Source: Chthoniobacterales bacterium
GTDB taxonomy: Bacteria > Verrucomicrobiota > Verrucomicrobiia > Chthoniobacterales > UBA10450
NCBI GenBank assembly: GCA_013695925.1
Contig: JACCZO010000255.1
Location: 1-6,266 of the forward strand
Length of the DNA stretch: 6,266 nucleotides
Reading direction: 5' to 3'
Under the pieces are notes generated by a model. The model was not told where the DNA came from and searched no databases. It saw only the letters and a program-made list of their open reading frames with translations. Below, one piece after another: positions 1-6,266 of this stretch. Position numbers and translations under genes: made by a program. The first letter of the stretch is position 1. Each line of letters starts with the position of its first letter.

Positions 1-233
1 GGCGCTTTCCGCGCGCGATGCTGGCCCGGGTGAAACAGGCGATCATCGGTGTGGGCGGCAACGTCCTCGGCGTCGTCCTGAATAACGTCGATCTGAAACA
101 CGACCAAAATTATTATTACTACACCAGCTACTACGGCTACTACCCGACCCCGGGCAGCGATCGCAAAGCAGCCCGGCGCAGCTCGCGGACCGTTCCGGCC
201 CGGAATGGTGCGGGCAGTCCGGATGAATACTAG
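1..233 (+). CDS. C-terminal tail of a bacterial tyrosine kinase (BY-kinase, Wzc/CpsD-like), partial
   Basis: The frame is open from the window edge (first complete codon at 3) to the TAG at 231-233, so the gene starts outside the window; the ATG at 18 is an internal Met. The piece LGVVLNNVDLKHD is typical of the last beta-strand region of the P-loop BY-kinase domain. It is followed by a tyrosine cluster (NYYYYTSYYGYY, eight Tyr in twelve residues) and a basic, Pro/Ser-rich tail ending in DEY. In this family the C-terminal tyrosines are autophosphorylated in trans, and phosphorylation state controls assembly of the polysaccharide polymerisation/export complex at the inner membrane. The Walker motifs lie outside the window, so kinase identity rests on the tail and on the neighbour, a polysaccharide export protein directly downstream. 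A ParA-like ATPase is less likely because of the Tyr cluster. Confidence 0.8.
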   Translation, partial: RFPRAMLARVKQAIIGVGGNVLGVVLNNVDLKHDQNYYYYTSYYGYYPTPGSDRKAARRSSRTVPARNGAGSPDEY

Positions 234-786
234 AATGCGCACCGGGCTTCTCGCGTTTCTCCTACTTGCGCTTGCCGTCCCGGTGGCGCTGGCGGATTCC
301 GTGCTCCGCTCCGGCGATCCGGTCGAGTTGCGCATCAGCGGGGTTCCGGCCGATGAACAAGCGCAGGTCAACAACATCTACACCGTCGATGCCAATGGCA
401 TGCTCAACATGCCTTACATCAACAAAGTGCGCGCTGAAGGCCTGACCCCTTCGCAGCTCGGGAGCGCGATCGAAGGCAGCTACAAGTCCGCCCGGATTTT
501 CACCAATCCGACGATCACGATCGTGATGCAGCCGCAGAGCCGTTTCGTTAATGTCGGCGGCGCGGTGCGCGCGCCCAACCGCGTTCCTTACACCGAAGAC
601 ATGACCCTCCTGACGGCGATCAACGCCGCCGGCGGCTTTAACGATTTCGCCGACCAGAAACGCGTCCGTCTTCTCCGCGGCAGCGAAGCGACCGTGGTCG
701 ACGTGCGGCGTATTCGGAAAGAGCCCGGGCTCGATCCGAAACTCCAGCCGGGAGACAAGATCGAAGTGCCGCAGAGTTTCTTCTAG
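223..786 (+). CDS. Short periplasmic polysaccharide export protein (Poly_export + SLBB, Wza-like)
   Basis: This is a secreted protein of the polysaccharide biosynthesis/export (Wza/OtnA) family, expected to help carry exopolysaccharide across the periplasm and outer membrane with the upstream BY-kinase. An N-terminal signal peptide is clear (RTGLLAFLLLALAVPVALA, then DS). The next ~75 residues (LRSGDPVELRISG ... TNPTITIVM) match the Poly_export domain, and the rest (FVNVGGAVRAPNRVPY ... LQPGDKIEVPQSFF) matches one SLBB beta-grasp repeat. There is no Cys at the cleavage site, so it is not a lipoprotein as Wza is. At about 190 residues it is roughly half the length of Wza and lacks extra SLBB repeats and the C-terminal membrane helix. 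Starts at 205, 223 and 235 are all possible. 223 is a compromise: 205 overlaps the kinase gene by 29 bases, 235 begins one base after its stop, and no site has a strong Shine-Dalgarno. Function is inferred from domains and context. Confidence 0.88.
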   Translation: MNTRMRTGLLAFLLLALAVPVALADSVLRSGDPVELRISGVPADEQAQVNNIYTVDANGMLNMPYINKVRAEGLTPSQLGSAIEGSYKSARIFTNPTITIVMQPQSRFVNVGGAVRAPNRVPYTEDMTLLTAINAAGGFNDFADQKRVRLLRGSEATVVDVRRIRKEPGLDPKLQPGDKIEVPQSFF

Positions 787-1355
787 GCGCGAACGAGAGT
801 GCGATGGCGCCAGAGATAGCCGAGTCCGGAGTAGATCGTTAGGCCGATCGTAATCCAGAGGAGCAGGTTGCCGCCGTAGCGCCACGCGATTTGCCACCAG
901 CCGGATTCCTCCAGGCCGGGCCGCAGCTCGCGCGCCGAGAGCAAAAGAAGAAAGAAGACGACGGTCACAATCTGCCAGGAGGTTTTGTGCTTGCCCAGTT
1001 TCTCCGCCGGCAGGACCCGGCCTTCGGAGGAAGCGAGCAATCGCAGGCCAGTGATAAGAAAATCGCGCGCGACCACGATCGTTGCTACCCACGCCGGTAC
1101 TGCCTCCAGTGGCACGAGGCAGATGAATGCGGCCGACATCATCACCTTGTCGACCAGCGGATCCATCAACTTGCCAAAGTTCGTCACGATCCCGTAGCGG
1201 CGCGCAATTTCGCCGTCGTAATAATCGCTGATTCCGGCGAGAGCGAAGAGGATGAGTGCGACCGTCCGGCCATAGGTCCAGAGCGAGGTGAGCGCGAGGA
1301 CGAAGAGAATGGTCAGGACCAGGCGGCCGAGGGTGAGACGGTTCGCCCAGTTCAT
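783..1355 (-). CDS. pgsA: CDP-diacylglycerol--glycerol-3-phosphate 3-phosphatidyltransferase (PGP synthase)
   Basis: This integral inner-membrane enzyme joins CDP-diacylglycerol and sn-glycerol 3-phosphate to give phosphatidylglycerol phosphate, the committed step to phosphatidylglycerol and cardiolipin. The 190-residue protein carries a perfect CDP-alcohol phosphotransferase signature: D44-x2-D47-G48-x2-A51-R52-x8-G61-x3-D65-x3-D69. Further motifs favour PgsA over other family members: RDFLITGLR at 97-105 and GKHKT at 121-125. Hydrophobic segments lie near residues 12-27, 30-43, 71-95, 126-141 and 157-178, and the N-terminal NRLTLGR is also typical. Length matches the family (about 180-200). 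Its ATG overlaps the moaE stop in ATGA, suggesting translational coupling. Its TAG stop shares CTAG with the stop of the convergent export gene, so there is no room for a terminator between them. Other CDP-alcohol transferases are possible but less likely. Confidence 0.9.
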   Translation of the reverse strand: MNWANRLTLGRLVLTILFVLALTSLWTYGRTVALILFALAGISDYYDGEIARRYGIVTNFGKLMDPLVDKVMMSAAFICLVPLEAVPAWVATIVVARDFLITGLRLLASSEGRVLPAEKLGKHKTSWQIVTVVFFLLLLSARELRPGLEESGWWQIAWRYGGNLLLWITIGLTIYSGLGYLWRHRTLVRA

Positions 1356-1768
1356 GACGCAGCCGTCGGATCTTGTCCCCTAACGAATATCGGCTTTTTC
1401 CAGATCGGCACCTTTTTCTTTAATTCCGCCACCACCCACGCGCTCGCCTCGAAGGCCGCGCCCCGATGCGCGCTCGCGACTCGCAGGAAAAGCGACGCTT
1501 CACCCGCCGCGACAAACCCGATGCGATGGTGCAGAAGCACAGTCTCGAGAGCGAACCGCTCCCGGCCCGCCTCCGCGATCAACTCCATCTGGTGTTTGGC
1601 CATCGCTTCGTGCGCTTCATACTCGATCCCGGAGATCTCGTGCCCGTCCTCCAGCGCTCGCACCACGCCCCAGAAATCGAGGGTCGCGCCCGCCTGGCCG
1701 TTCCAACTATTTGGGCGCACTTGCAGCGGGCTGGTTGTGATAAGGATTTCCGAATGCCAAGTTGCCAT
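1352..1768 (-). CDS. moaE: Molybdopterin synthase catalytic (large) subunit MoaE
   Basis: MoaE pairs with the sulfur carrier MoaD (thiocarboxylate at its C-terminus) and inserts two sulfurs into cyclic pyranopterin monophosphate to make molybdopterin, in the cytoplasm. The 138-residue protein has the family landmarks in order: GATLDFWGVVR (residues 27-37, with R37 matching the substrate-binding Arg of E. coli MoaE), IEYEAHEAMA (48-57), HHRIGFVAAGE (80-90), SAHRGAAFEA (99-108, containing the conserved His-Arg pair H101/R102) and ELKKKVPIWKK (115-125). K117 and K124 align with the two catalytic lysines of E. coli MoaE. All key residues are present, so it should be active. No moaD, moaA or moaC is visible here, so its partner must be encoded elsewhere. 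It is divergent from gnd with a 62-base gap and overlaps pgsA by four bases. No strong ribosome binding site is seen before the ATG. Confidence 0.92.
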   Translation of the reverse strand: MATWHSEILITTSPLQVRPNSWNGQAGATLDFWGVVRALEDGHEISGIEYEAHEAMAKHQMELIAEAGRERFALETVLLHHRIGFVAAGEASLFLRVASAHRGAAFEASAWVVAELKKKVPIWKKPIFVRGQDPTAAS

Positions 1769-1830
1769 CTGCTGAAGCGAGCCTGCACCCTCTGTCGCCG
1801 GGGCCCGGACGCCTTCAGGAGAAACCGAAA
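1769..1830. promoter_or_regulatory. Divergent intergenic region between moaE and gnd
   Basis: This 62-base gap separates the start codons of moaE (minus) and gnd (plus), so promoters for both transcription units should lie here or inside the opposing genes. It is GC-rich, and I see no convincing -10/-35 pair or operator palindrome. The only clear element is the gnd ribosome binding site near its right end. The regulatory role is inferred from gene orientation alone. Confidence 0.35.
1817..1822 (+). promoter_or_regulatory. Shine-Dalgarno site for gnd
   Basis: AGGAGA lies eight bases before the ATG at 1831. This decides the gnd start: the frame stays open upstream to a TTG at 1762, but that extension (23 residues) would overlap moaE on the other strand and does not resemble the 6PGDH N-terminus, whereas the ATG at 1831 leads directly into the Rossmann motif. 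Confidence 0.8.
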
Positions 1831-3309
<1,479 letters not shown>

Positions 3310-3315
3310 TTCGTT

Positions 3316-3543
3316 ATGCCAACGTACATTTACGAGACCACCGACACGAAAAAGCCAATCCGCCGCTTCGAGGTGAAACAGAGCATGAAAGACGACCCGC
3401 TCCGGGTCGATCCGGAGACGGGCGAAGCCGTTAGGCGAGTCATCTCCGGCGGCTACGGCGTGCATGTCCCCGGCGGGTCAGTTGGGCCATCGGTTGGGAC
3501 AGTCGGCGGCGGCGGTTGCGGGTCGGGCTGCGGCTGTCATTGA
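3316..3543 (+). CDS. FmdB-like small protein lacking the zinc-ribbon cysteines, with Cys-rich C-terminus
   Basis: The 75-residue protein follows the FmdB/CxxC regulatory family pattern: MPTYIYE at the start, F18-E-V-K-Q-S-M-K-D-D-P-L in the middle and VRRVISGGYG at 39-48. The family normally has MPTYxYxCxxC and later CPxCG. Here those four cysteines are T8, T11, D32 and T35, so the usual zinc ribbon cannot form. Instead the extreme C-terminus is Gly/Cys-rich (GGGGCGSGCGCH), giving three Cys and a terminal His that might bind metal. The start at 3316 is chosen because MPTY is the invariant family N-terminus; a GGAG at 3301-3304 is 11 bases upstream. It lies six bases after gnd and is probably in its operon. 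FmdB was named as a putative regulator of an amidase/formamidase operon; a role here is unknown. Confidence 0.8.
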   Translation: MPTYIYETTDTKKPIRRFEVKQSMKDDPLRVDPETGEAVRRVISGGYGVHVPGGSVGPSVGTVGGGGCGSGCGCH

Positions 3544-3554
3544 GCAAAAAAGTT

Positions 3555-3591
3555 TGTCATCCCGAACCGCCGCAGGACGGCGAGGGACCTC
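3555..3591 (+). repeat. Left 37-bp inverted repeat of the GIY-YIG unit
   Basis: This arm matches the reverse complement of 3896-3932 at 36 of 37 positions; the only difference is A at 3566. It starts 11 bases after the stop of the FmdB-like gene. Inside it is a hairpin: CGCCG (3568-3572), five-base loop, CGGCG (3578-3582), with an outer TCCC (3560-3563)/GGGA (3584-3587) pair. Its inner part (GAGGGA, 3582-3587) lies 13 bases before the GTG of the enclosed gene. Confidence 0.93.
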
Positions 3592-3600
3592 CCAAGAGTC

Positions 3601-3897
3601 GTGAAAGCTTACTACGTCTATCTGATGACAAACGTAAGCCGAGTCGTTCTGTACACCGGAGTCACAAACGATCTCGAGCGCCGCGTCTGGGAGCATCGAT
3701 ATGCCGATGGTAAAGGCTTCACCAAAAAATACCGGGTCACCCGCCTCGTCTATCACGAAACCTACAACCGCATCGACGACGCCATCGCCCGGGAGAAGGA
3801 AATTAAAGGGTGGCGTCGGAGCAAAAAGAACGCGCTCGTGGAAACGCTAAACCCGCGTTGGACCGATCTGTCGGTTGAACTTTTCGAACGCTTGTGA
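3601..3897 (+). CDS. Single-domain GIY-YIG nuclease-like protein (YhbQ/UPF0213-type)
   Basis: The 98-residue protein is almost entirely one GIY-YIG domain, a fold that cuts DNA with a tyrosine, arginine, glutamate and a bound metal. In order it shows YYVYLM (4-9, the GIY strand), LYTGVTNDLERRVWEH (17-32, the YIG strand followed by the helix with the catalytic Arg R27), AIAREKEIKGWRR (61-73, with E65 as the likely metal-binding Glu) and LVETLNPRWTDL (79-90), a typical ending of the small stand-alone clade. All catalytic positions appear intact. The start is GTG at 3601; the frame is open upstream only to the TGA at 3541 and has no ATG. The stop TGA at 3895-3897 runs into the right inverted repeat. 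No DNA-binding domain is attached, unlike homing endonucleases. Its true substrate is unknown; the flanking repeats are a plausible target, which is inference. Confidence 0.9.
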   Translation: MKAYYVYLMTNVSRVVLYTGVTNDLERRVWEHRYADGKGFTKKYRVTRLVYHETYNRIDDAIAREKEIKGWRRSKKNALVETLNPRWTDLSVELFERL

Positions 3898-3932
3898 GGT
3901 CCCTCGCCGTCCTGCGGCGGCTCGGGATGACA
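3896..3932 (-). repeat. Right 37-bp inverted repeat of the GIY-YIG unit
   Basis: This is the partner of 3555-3591, in opposite orientation, with 36/37 identity. It begins with the last two bases of the nuclease TGA stop, so the repeat supplies part of the stop codon. It ends 34 bases before the stop of dnaE2, which is read from the other strand. It carries the same internal CGCCG/CGGCG hairpin. Confidence 0.93.
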
Positions 3933-3950
3933 GGATAGGCGGCGGTTCTC

Positions 3951-3966
3951 GCCTTTATCAAAAGGC
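3951..3966 (-). terminator. Perfect 6-bp hairpin immediately after the dnaE2 stop (weak terminator candidate)
   Basis: GCCTTT (3951-3956), a four-base loop and AAAGGC (3961-3966) form a perfect stem that begins right after the dnaE2 stop codon (3969-3967, read on the minus strand). No T-run follows in either direction, so it is not a standard intrinsic terminator. It could serve as a 3'-end stabiliser. Confidence 0.3.
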
Positions 3967-6266
3967 CTAATGGAAATCGTGCGACTCGCTTCCGGCGAGT
4001 TGGGCATGCGGGAGTGGCCGAATCGTCCGAGCCTTCACCAGCACAACCTTATCCGTGTTTTGCACTTCGCCTTCGATGAGCAGAAACGGTTCCTCCGTGA
4101 TCACCAATCGGATGCGCTCAAAGAGATCCGGCGTCACGATTGCATTCGCCACCCCGGTCTCGTCCTCCAGGCTGATGAAGACAAATCCCTTTGCCGTTCC
4201 CGGCCGCTGCCGGCAAATCACGTTGCCGGCGATTTGCACGGTGGCGCCGTGGCGTGCCGCAACCAGGTCGCTCGCCCGCCAGACGTTAGGCAACTGCTCC
4301 CGGAGCAACTTCATCGGGTGCGGCCGGGTCGTCAGGTTCATCCCTTCGTAATCCGCCTGCACCCGTTCCGGCAGCGTCATCGGCGCGAGGGGACTGTAGC
4401 CGGGGGGGGTGACCCCGGAGCTGAGAGATTTGGCCGCGGGACTGCCGGGGTCAGCGCCCCCGGCTACAGCGAAGAGCGCCTCGGGCAACGGCTCCTCCAC
4501 CTTCCACAACGCCCCGCGCCGGTGTTCCGCCAGACAGTTGAGCGCTCCGAGTTCCGCCAAATTGCGCAGTTCCTCTTTCGTTAGGCTCAGCCGTTGCTTG
4601 AAATCCGCGAGCGCTGCAAACGGCCGCCGCGCGCGTGCCCTCACGATCTCCTCGCCATGCTCCTGCCGTAGGCCATTCACGACACAAAACCCGAGCCGCA
4701 CCACCTCGTCCGACTCGACCGCACAACGCCACTCCGATGCCGCCACACAGACCGGTCGCATCCGGATTCCGTGCCGGCGCGCGTCCTTCACGATCGTGGC
4801 CGGGGCATAGAATCCCATCGGCTGATTGTTCAAAAGGCTGGCGTAAAACTCGGCCGCCCGATGTGTTTTCAAATAGGCGCTGCCATAGGCGAGAATCGCG
4901 AAACTAATGGCGTGCGATTCCGGAAATCCGTAAAGCGCAAACGAGCTGATCGACTGGATGATCTTCACGATGATCTCTGGTGCGACGCCCTTTTTTTCCA
5001 TCCCTTCTCGCAGCTTCACGCTCACTTTTTCCATCCGCTCGACCGAGCGATGGAAACTGAGTGCGCGCCGTAATTCCTCCGCTTCCGCCCCGGAAAAATC
5101 GGCCATGATCATCGCGATCTTGAGCATCTGTTCCTGGAACAACGGCACGCCTAACGTGCGCTCGAGAATCGGTTTTAGCCGCTCGTCGAAATATGTGACC
5201 GGCTCCTTTCCCGCGCGGCGGTTCAGGTAAGGATGCACCATGTCGCCCTGGATCGGTCCCGGGCGGATGATCGCGACCTCGATCACGACATCGTAAAAGC
5301 ATTTCGGCTTCATCCGCGGCAACGTCGCCATCTGCGCCCGGCTCTCGATCTGGAAAACGCCGATCGTATCCGCTTTCTGCATCATCGCGTAGGTGGCCGC
5401 GTCATCCTTCGGAATGTGCGCGAGATCGAGCGGCCGCCCGCGTTCCCGGCAAAGTTCAAAGGTGTCCTGCATCACCGCCATCATCCCCAGGCCTAACAAA
5501 TCTACTTTTACGATCCCGAGGTCTTCGCAGTCGTCCTTGTCCCATTGCGCCACGACCCGGCCGGGCATGGAGGCATTTTCGAGCGGGACGAAGGAACTGA
5601 GCTTGTCCTGGCAGATGATCATCCCGCCGGAATGCTGCCCGAGATGGCGCGGCAAACCATAGATCGCCTGATACAGCCTGACGAACGCAGGCATGCGGGG
5701 ATGCGCCTTCGGCAAACCCGATTCTTCGATCTGCGATTCCAGATCAAGGGTGTGCGGAAAATCGCCGTTCGCGAAAAGATGCGAGAAGCGGTCGACAATG
5801 TTAGGCGCGAAATTAAGCGCCTTCCCGATTTCGCGCGCCGCGCTTCGACCGCGATAGGTGATGACGTTCGCCGTCATGGCCGCGCCATGTTTTCCATAAC
5901 GGCGGTAGATTTCCTGGATCACGCTCTCGCGCCGGTCGCCGCTCGGAAGATCCAGGTCGATGTCCGGCCAGCCTTTCCGGCTCTCGCTCAGGAACCGCTC
6001 GAAAACGAGATGATTGCTGACTGGATCGACCGGGGTGATCCCGAGACAGAAGCAGACCGCGCTGTTCGCCGCGCTGCCACGGCCTTGCACCATGACGTTG
6101 TGCTCGCGGCAGAAGTTCACGATGTCCCAGACAATCAGGAAATAGCCGGAGAATCCGAGTTTCGTGATGAGCGCCAGCTCTTCTTCGAGCTGACGCCGTA
6201 CCCTGGTGCTGATCGCTTCGTAGCGCTGTTGCGCGCCGAACCAGGTAATCGTGCGCAGGAACGAAT
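3967..6266 (-). CDS. dnaE2: Error-prone DNA polymerase III alpha-type subunit DnaE2/ImuC, N-terminally truncated by the window
   Basis: This is the translesion polymerase of the ImuA-ImuB-DnaE2 mutasome, which copies past DNA damage during the SOS response. The frame is open from the window edge to the TAG at 3969-3967, giving 765 residues; the GTG at 6120 is internal, since GFSGYFLIVWDIV upstream of it is standard polymerase sequence. About 300 N-terminal residues (the PHP domain) are missing. Numbering from the edge: GRGSAANS (61-68), catalytic WPDIDLDLPS (99-108; D103 and D105 match the two palm Asp), HLGQHSGGMII (207-217), VKVDLLGLGMM (252-262; D255 is the third catalytic Asp), YGFPESHAISFA (445-456), a helix-hairpin-helix/LAELGALNCL region (about 549-578) and an OB fold (about 675-748). 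It ends in SHDFH, the DnaE2-type tail, rather than the longer clamp- and tau-binding tail of replicative DnaE. Residues 599-624 are encoded by a repeat insertion. imuA and imuB are not in the window. Confidence 0.95.
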   Translation of the reverse strand, partial: SFLRTITWFGAQQRYEAISTRVRRQLEEELALITKLGFSGYFLIVWDIVNFCREHNVMVQGRGSAANSAVCFCLGITPVDPVSNHLVFERFLSESRKGWPDIDLDLPSGDRRESVIQEIYRRYGKHGAAMTANVITYRGRSAAREIGKALNFAPNIVDRFSHLFANGDFPHTLDLESQIEESGLPKAHPRMPAFVRLYQAIYGLPRHLGQHSGGMIICQDKLSSFVPLENASMPGRVVAQWDKDDCEDLGIVKVDLLGLGMMAVMQDTFELCRERGRPLDLAHIPKDDAATYAMMQKADTIGVFQIESRAQMATLPRMKPKCFYDVVIEVAIIRPGPIQGDMVHPYLNRRAGKEPVTYFDERLKPILERTLGVPLFQEQMLKIAMIMADFSGAEAEELRRALSFHRSVERMEKVSVKLREGMEKKGVAPEIIVKIIQSISSFALYGFPESHAISFAILAYGSAYLKTHRAAEFYASLLNNQPMGFYAPATIVKDARRHGIRMRPVCVAASEWRCAVESDEVVRLGFCVVNGLRQEHGEEIVRARARRPFAALADFKQRLSLTKEELRNLAELGALNCLAEHRRGALWKVEEPLPEALFAVAGGADPGSPAAKSLSSGVTPPGYSPLAPMTLPERVQADYEGMNLTTRPHPMKLLREQLPNVWRASDLVAARHGATVQIAGNVICRQRPGTAKGFVFISLEDETGVANAIVTPDLFERIRLVITEEPFLLIEGEVQNTDKVVLVKARTIRPLPHAQLAGSESHDFH
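4394..4469. repeat. REPIN-like double palindrome inside dnaE2
   Basis: Two 25-base arms, 4394-4418 and 4445-4469, are inverted copies (23/25 identical) separated by 26 bases. Each arm has an outward GTAG foot (CTGTAG / CTACAG) followed by its own hairpin: CCGGGG (4400-4405) with CCCCGG (4413-4418), and CCGGGG (4445-4450) with CCCCGG (4458-4463). A GTAG foot plus hairpin, in inverted pairs, is the REP/REPIN pattern. The element is translated as part of DnaE2 (A-V-A-G-G-A-D-P-G ... S-G-V-T-P-P-G-Y-S) in the linker before the OB fold. No RAYT gene is visible in the window. Confidence 0.8.

Larger units (their letters stand above)
3555..3932 (+). mobile_element. Candidate 378-bp mobile unit: inverted repeats bracketing a GIY-YIG gene
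   Basis: Near-identical 37-bp inverted repeats face each other with a single GIY-YIG gene between them; the gaps are nine bases on the left and none on the right. The unit sits in the convergent space between the FmdB-like gene and dnaE2, where an insertion harms neither gene. No clear target-site duplication is visible at the outer ends. The enclosed gene is less GC-rich (about 55% over its first 240 bases by count) than sampled rows of gnd and dnaE2 (about 60-63%). The layout recalls REP sequences with their RAYT gene, but with a GIY-YIG enzyme in place of a transposase. Mobility is inferred from structure. Confidence 0.55.

Noticed and set aside
262..1092. Long minus-strand open frame (276 codons) across the export gene and pgsA
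   Set aside because: It runs antisense to two well-identified genes, has an Arg/Ala/His-rich composition typical of GC-rich shadow frames, and shows no recognisable domain.
1762..1830. 23-residue N-terminal extension of gnd from a TTG
   Set aside because: It lacks family resemblance, overlaps moaE, and a clear AGGAGA site points to the ATG at 1831.
3535..3560. Direct repeat TGTCAT at 3535-3540 and 3555-3560 as a possible target duplication
   Set aside because: Both copies lie on the left side of the unit, the second being part of the repeat arm itself, so they cannot be a flanking duplication; six bases also recur easily by chance.
3516..3713. Small plus-strand ORF containing HPEPPQDGEGP
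   Set aside because: The peptide is a translation of the left inverted repeat; the same peptide appears in the minus-strand ORF at 3762-4007 through the right repeat. It overlaps the GIY-YIG and FmdB-like genes in another frame.
3555..3932. CRISPR array or integron cassette explanation for the repeated sequence
   Set aside because: There are only two arms, inverted rather than direct, enclosing one gene, with no integrase or cas gene nearby.
3941..3956. GGCG/CGCC hairpin followed by TTT as a plus-strand terminator
   Set aside because: The stem is only four base pairs and the T-run is three bases; it also overlaps the better GCCTTT/AAAGGC stem.
3762..4007. Minus-strand ORF over the right inverted repeat
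   Set aside because: It reads antisense to the GIY-YIG gene and through the repeat and the dnaE2 end; it only echoes the repeat-encoded peptide.

Overview
The window is about 60% GC bacterial DNA with tightly packed genes on both strands. The gene set is a BY-kinase/Wza-type polysaccharide export pair, PgsA, MoaE, a long-form 6-phosphogluconate dehydrogenase, a zinc-less FmdB-like protein, a repeat-flanked GIY-YIG protein and a DnaE2 polymerase. This would fit a soil or freshwater member of the Verrucomicrobiota (Chthoniobacterales-like). That placement rests on protein resemblance alone and is tentative.

Layout. (1) Positions 1-786, plus strand: the tyrosine-rich tail of a bacterial tyrosine kinase (cut by the window edge) overlaps or abuts a short Poly_export/SLBB protein, the end of an exopolysaccharide export locus. 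(2) Positions 783-1768, minus strand: moaE (molybdopterin synthase large subunit) overlaps pgsA (phosphatidylglycerophosphate synthase) by ATGA. pgsA converges on the export gene, and the two stop codons share one CTAG. (3) Positions 1831-3543, plus strand: gnd, with a good ribosome binding site, is followed after 6 bases by an FmdB-like protein that lacks all four zinc cysteines. (4) Positions 3555-3932: a compact unit made of 37-bp inverted repeats (36/37 identical) that tightly bracket a 98-residue GIY-YIG nuclease-like gene. (5) Positions 3967-6266, minus strand: the C-terminal 765 residues of the error-prone polymerase DnaE2 (ImuC), truncated at its N-terminus by the window edge. A 76-bp REPIN-like double palindrome sits inside its reading frame without breaking it.

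Three signals go beyond the ordinary gene list. The GIY-YIG gene and its inverted repeats look like a minimal repeat-plus-nuclease mobile unit, similar in design to REP/RAYT pairs. A second palindromic family has been absorbed into the dnaE2 coding sequence between the helix-hairpin-helix region and the OB fold. The heptamer GTTAGGC occurs nine times on the two strands (under one expected for random sequence), always preceded by C or T. It accounts for the only TTA and the only CTA codon I found in gnd, so it resembles an uptake-sequence-like or chromosome-architecture motif.

The genes do not form one pathway. The window covers an envelope polysaccharide locus end, phospholipid and molybdenum-cofactor genes, an oxidative pentose phosphate gene and an SOS-mutagenesis polymerase. 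The convergent gap between the FmdB-like gene and dnaE2 holds the mobile-looking unit.
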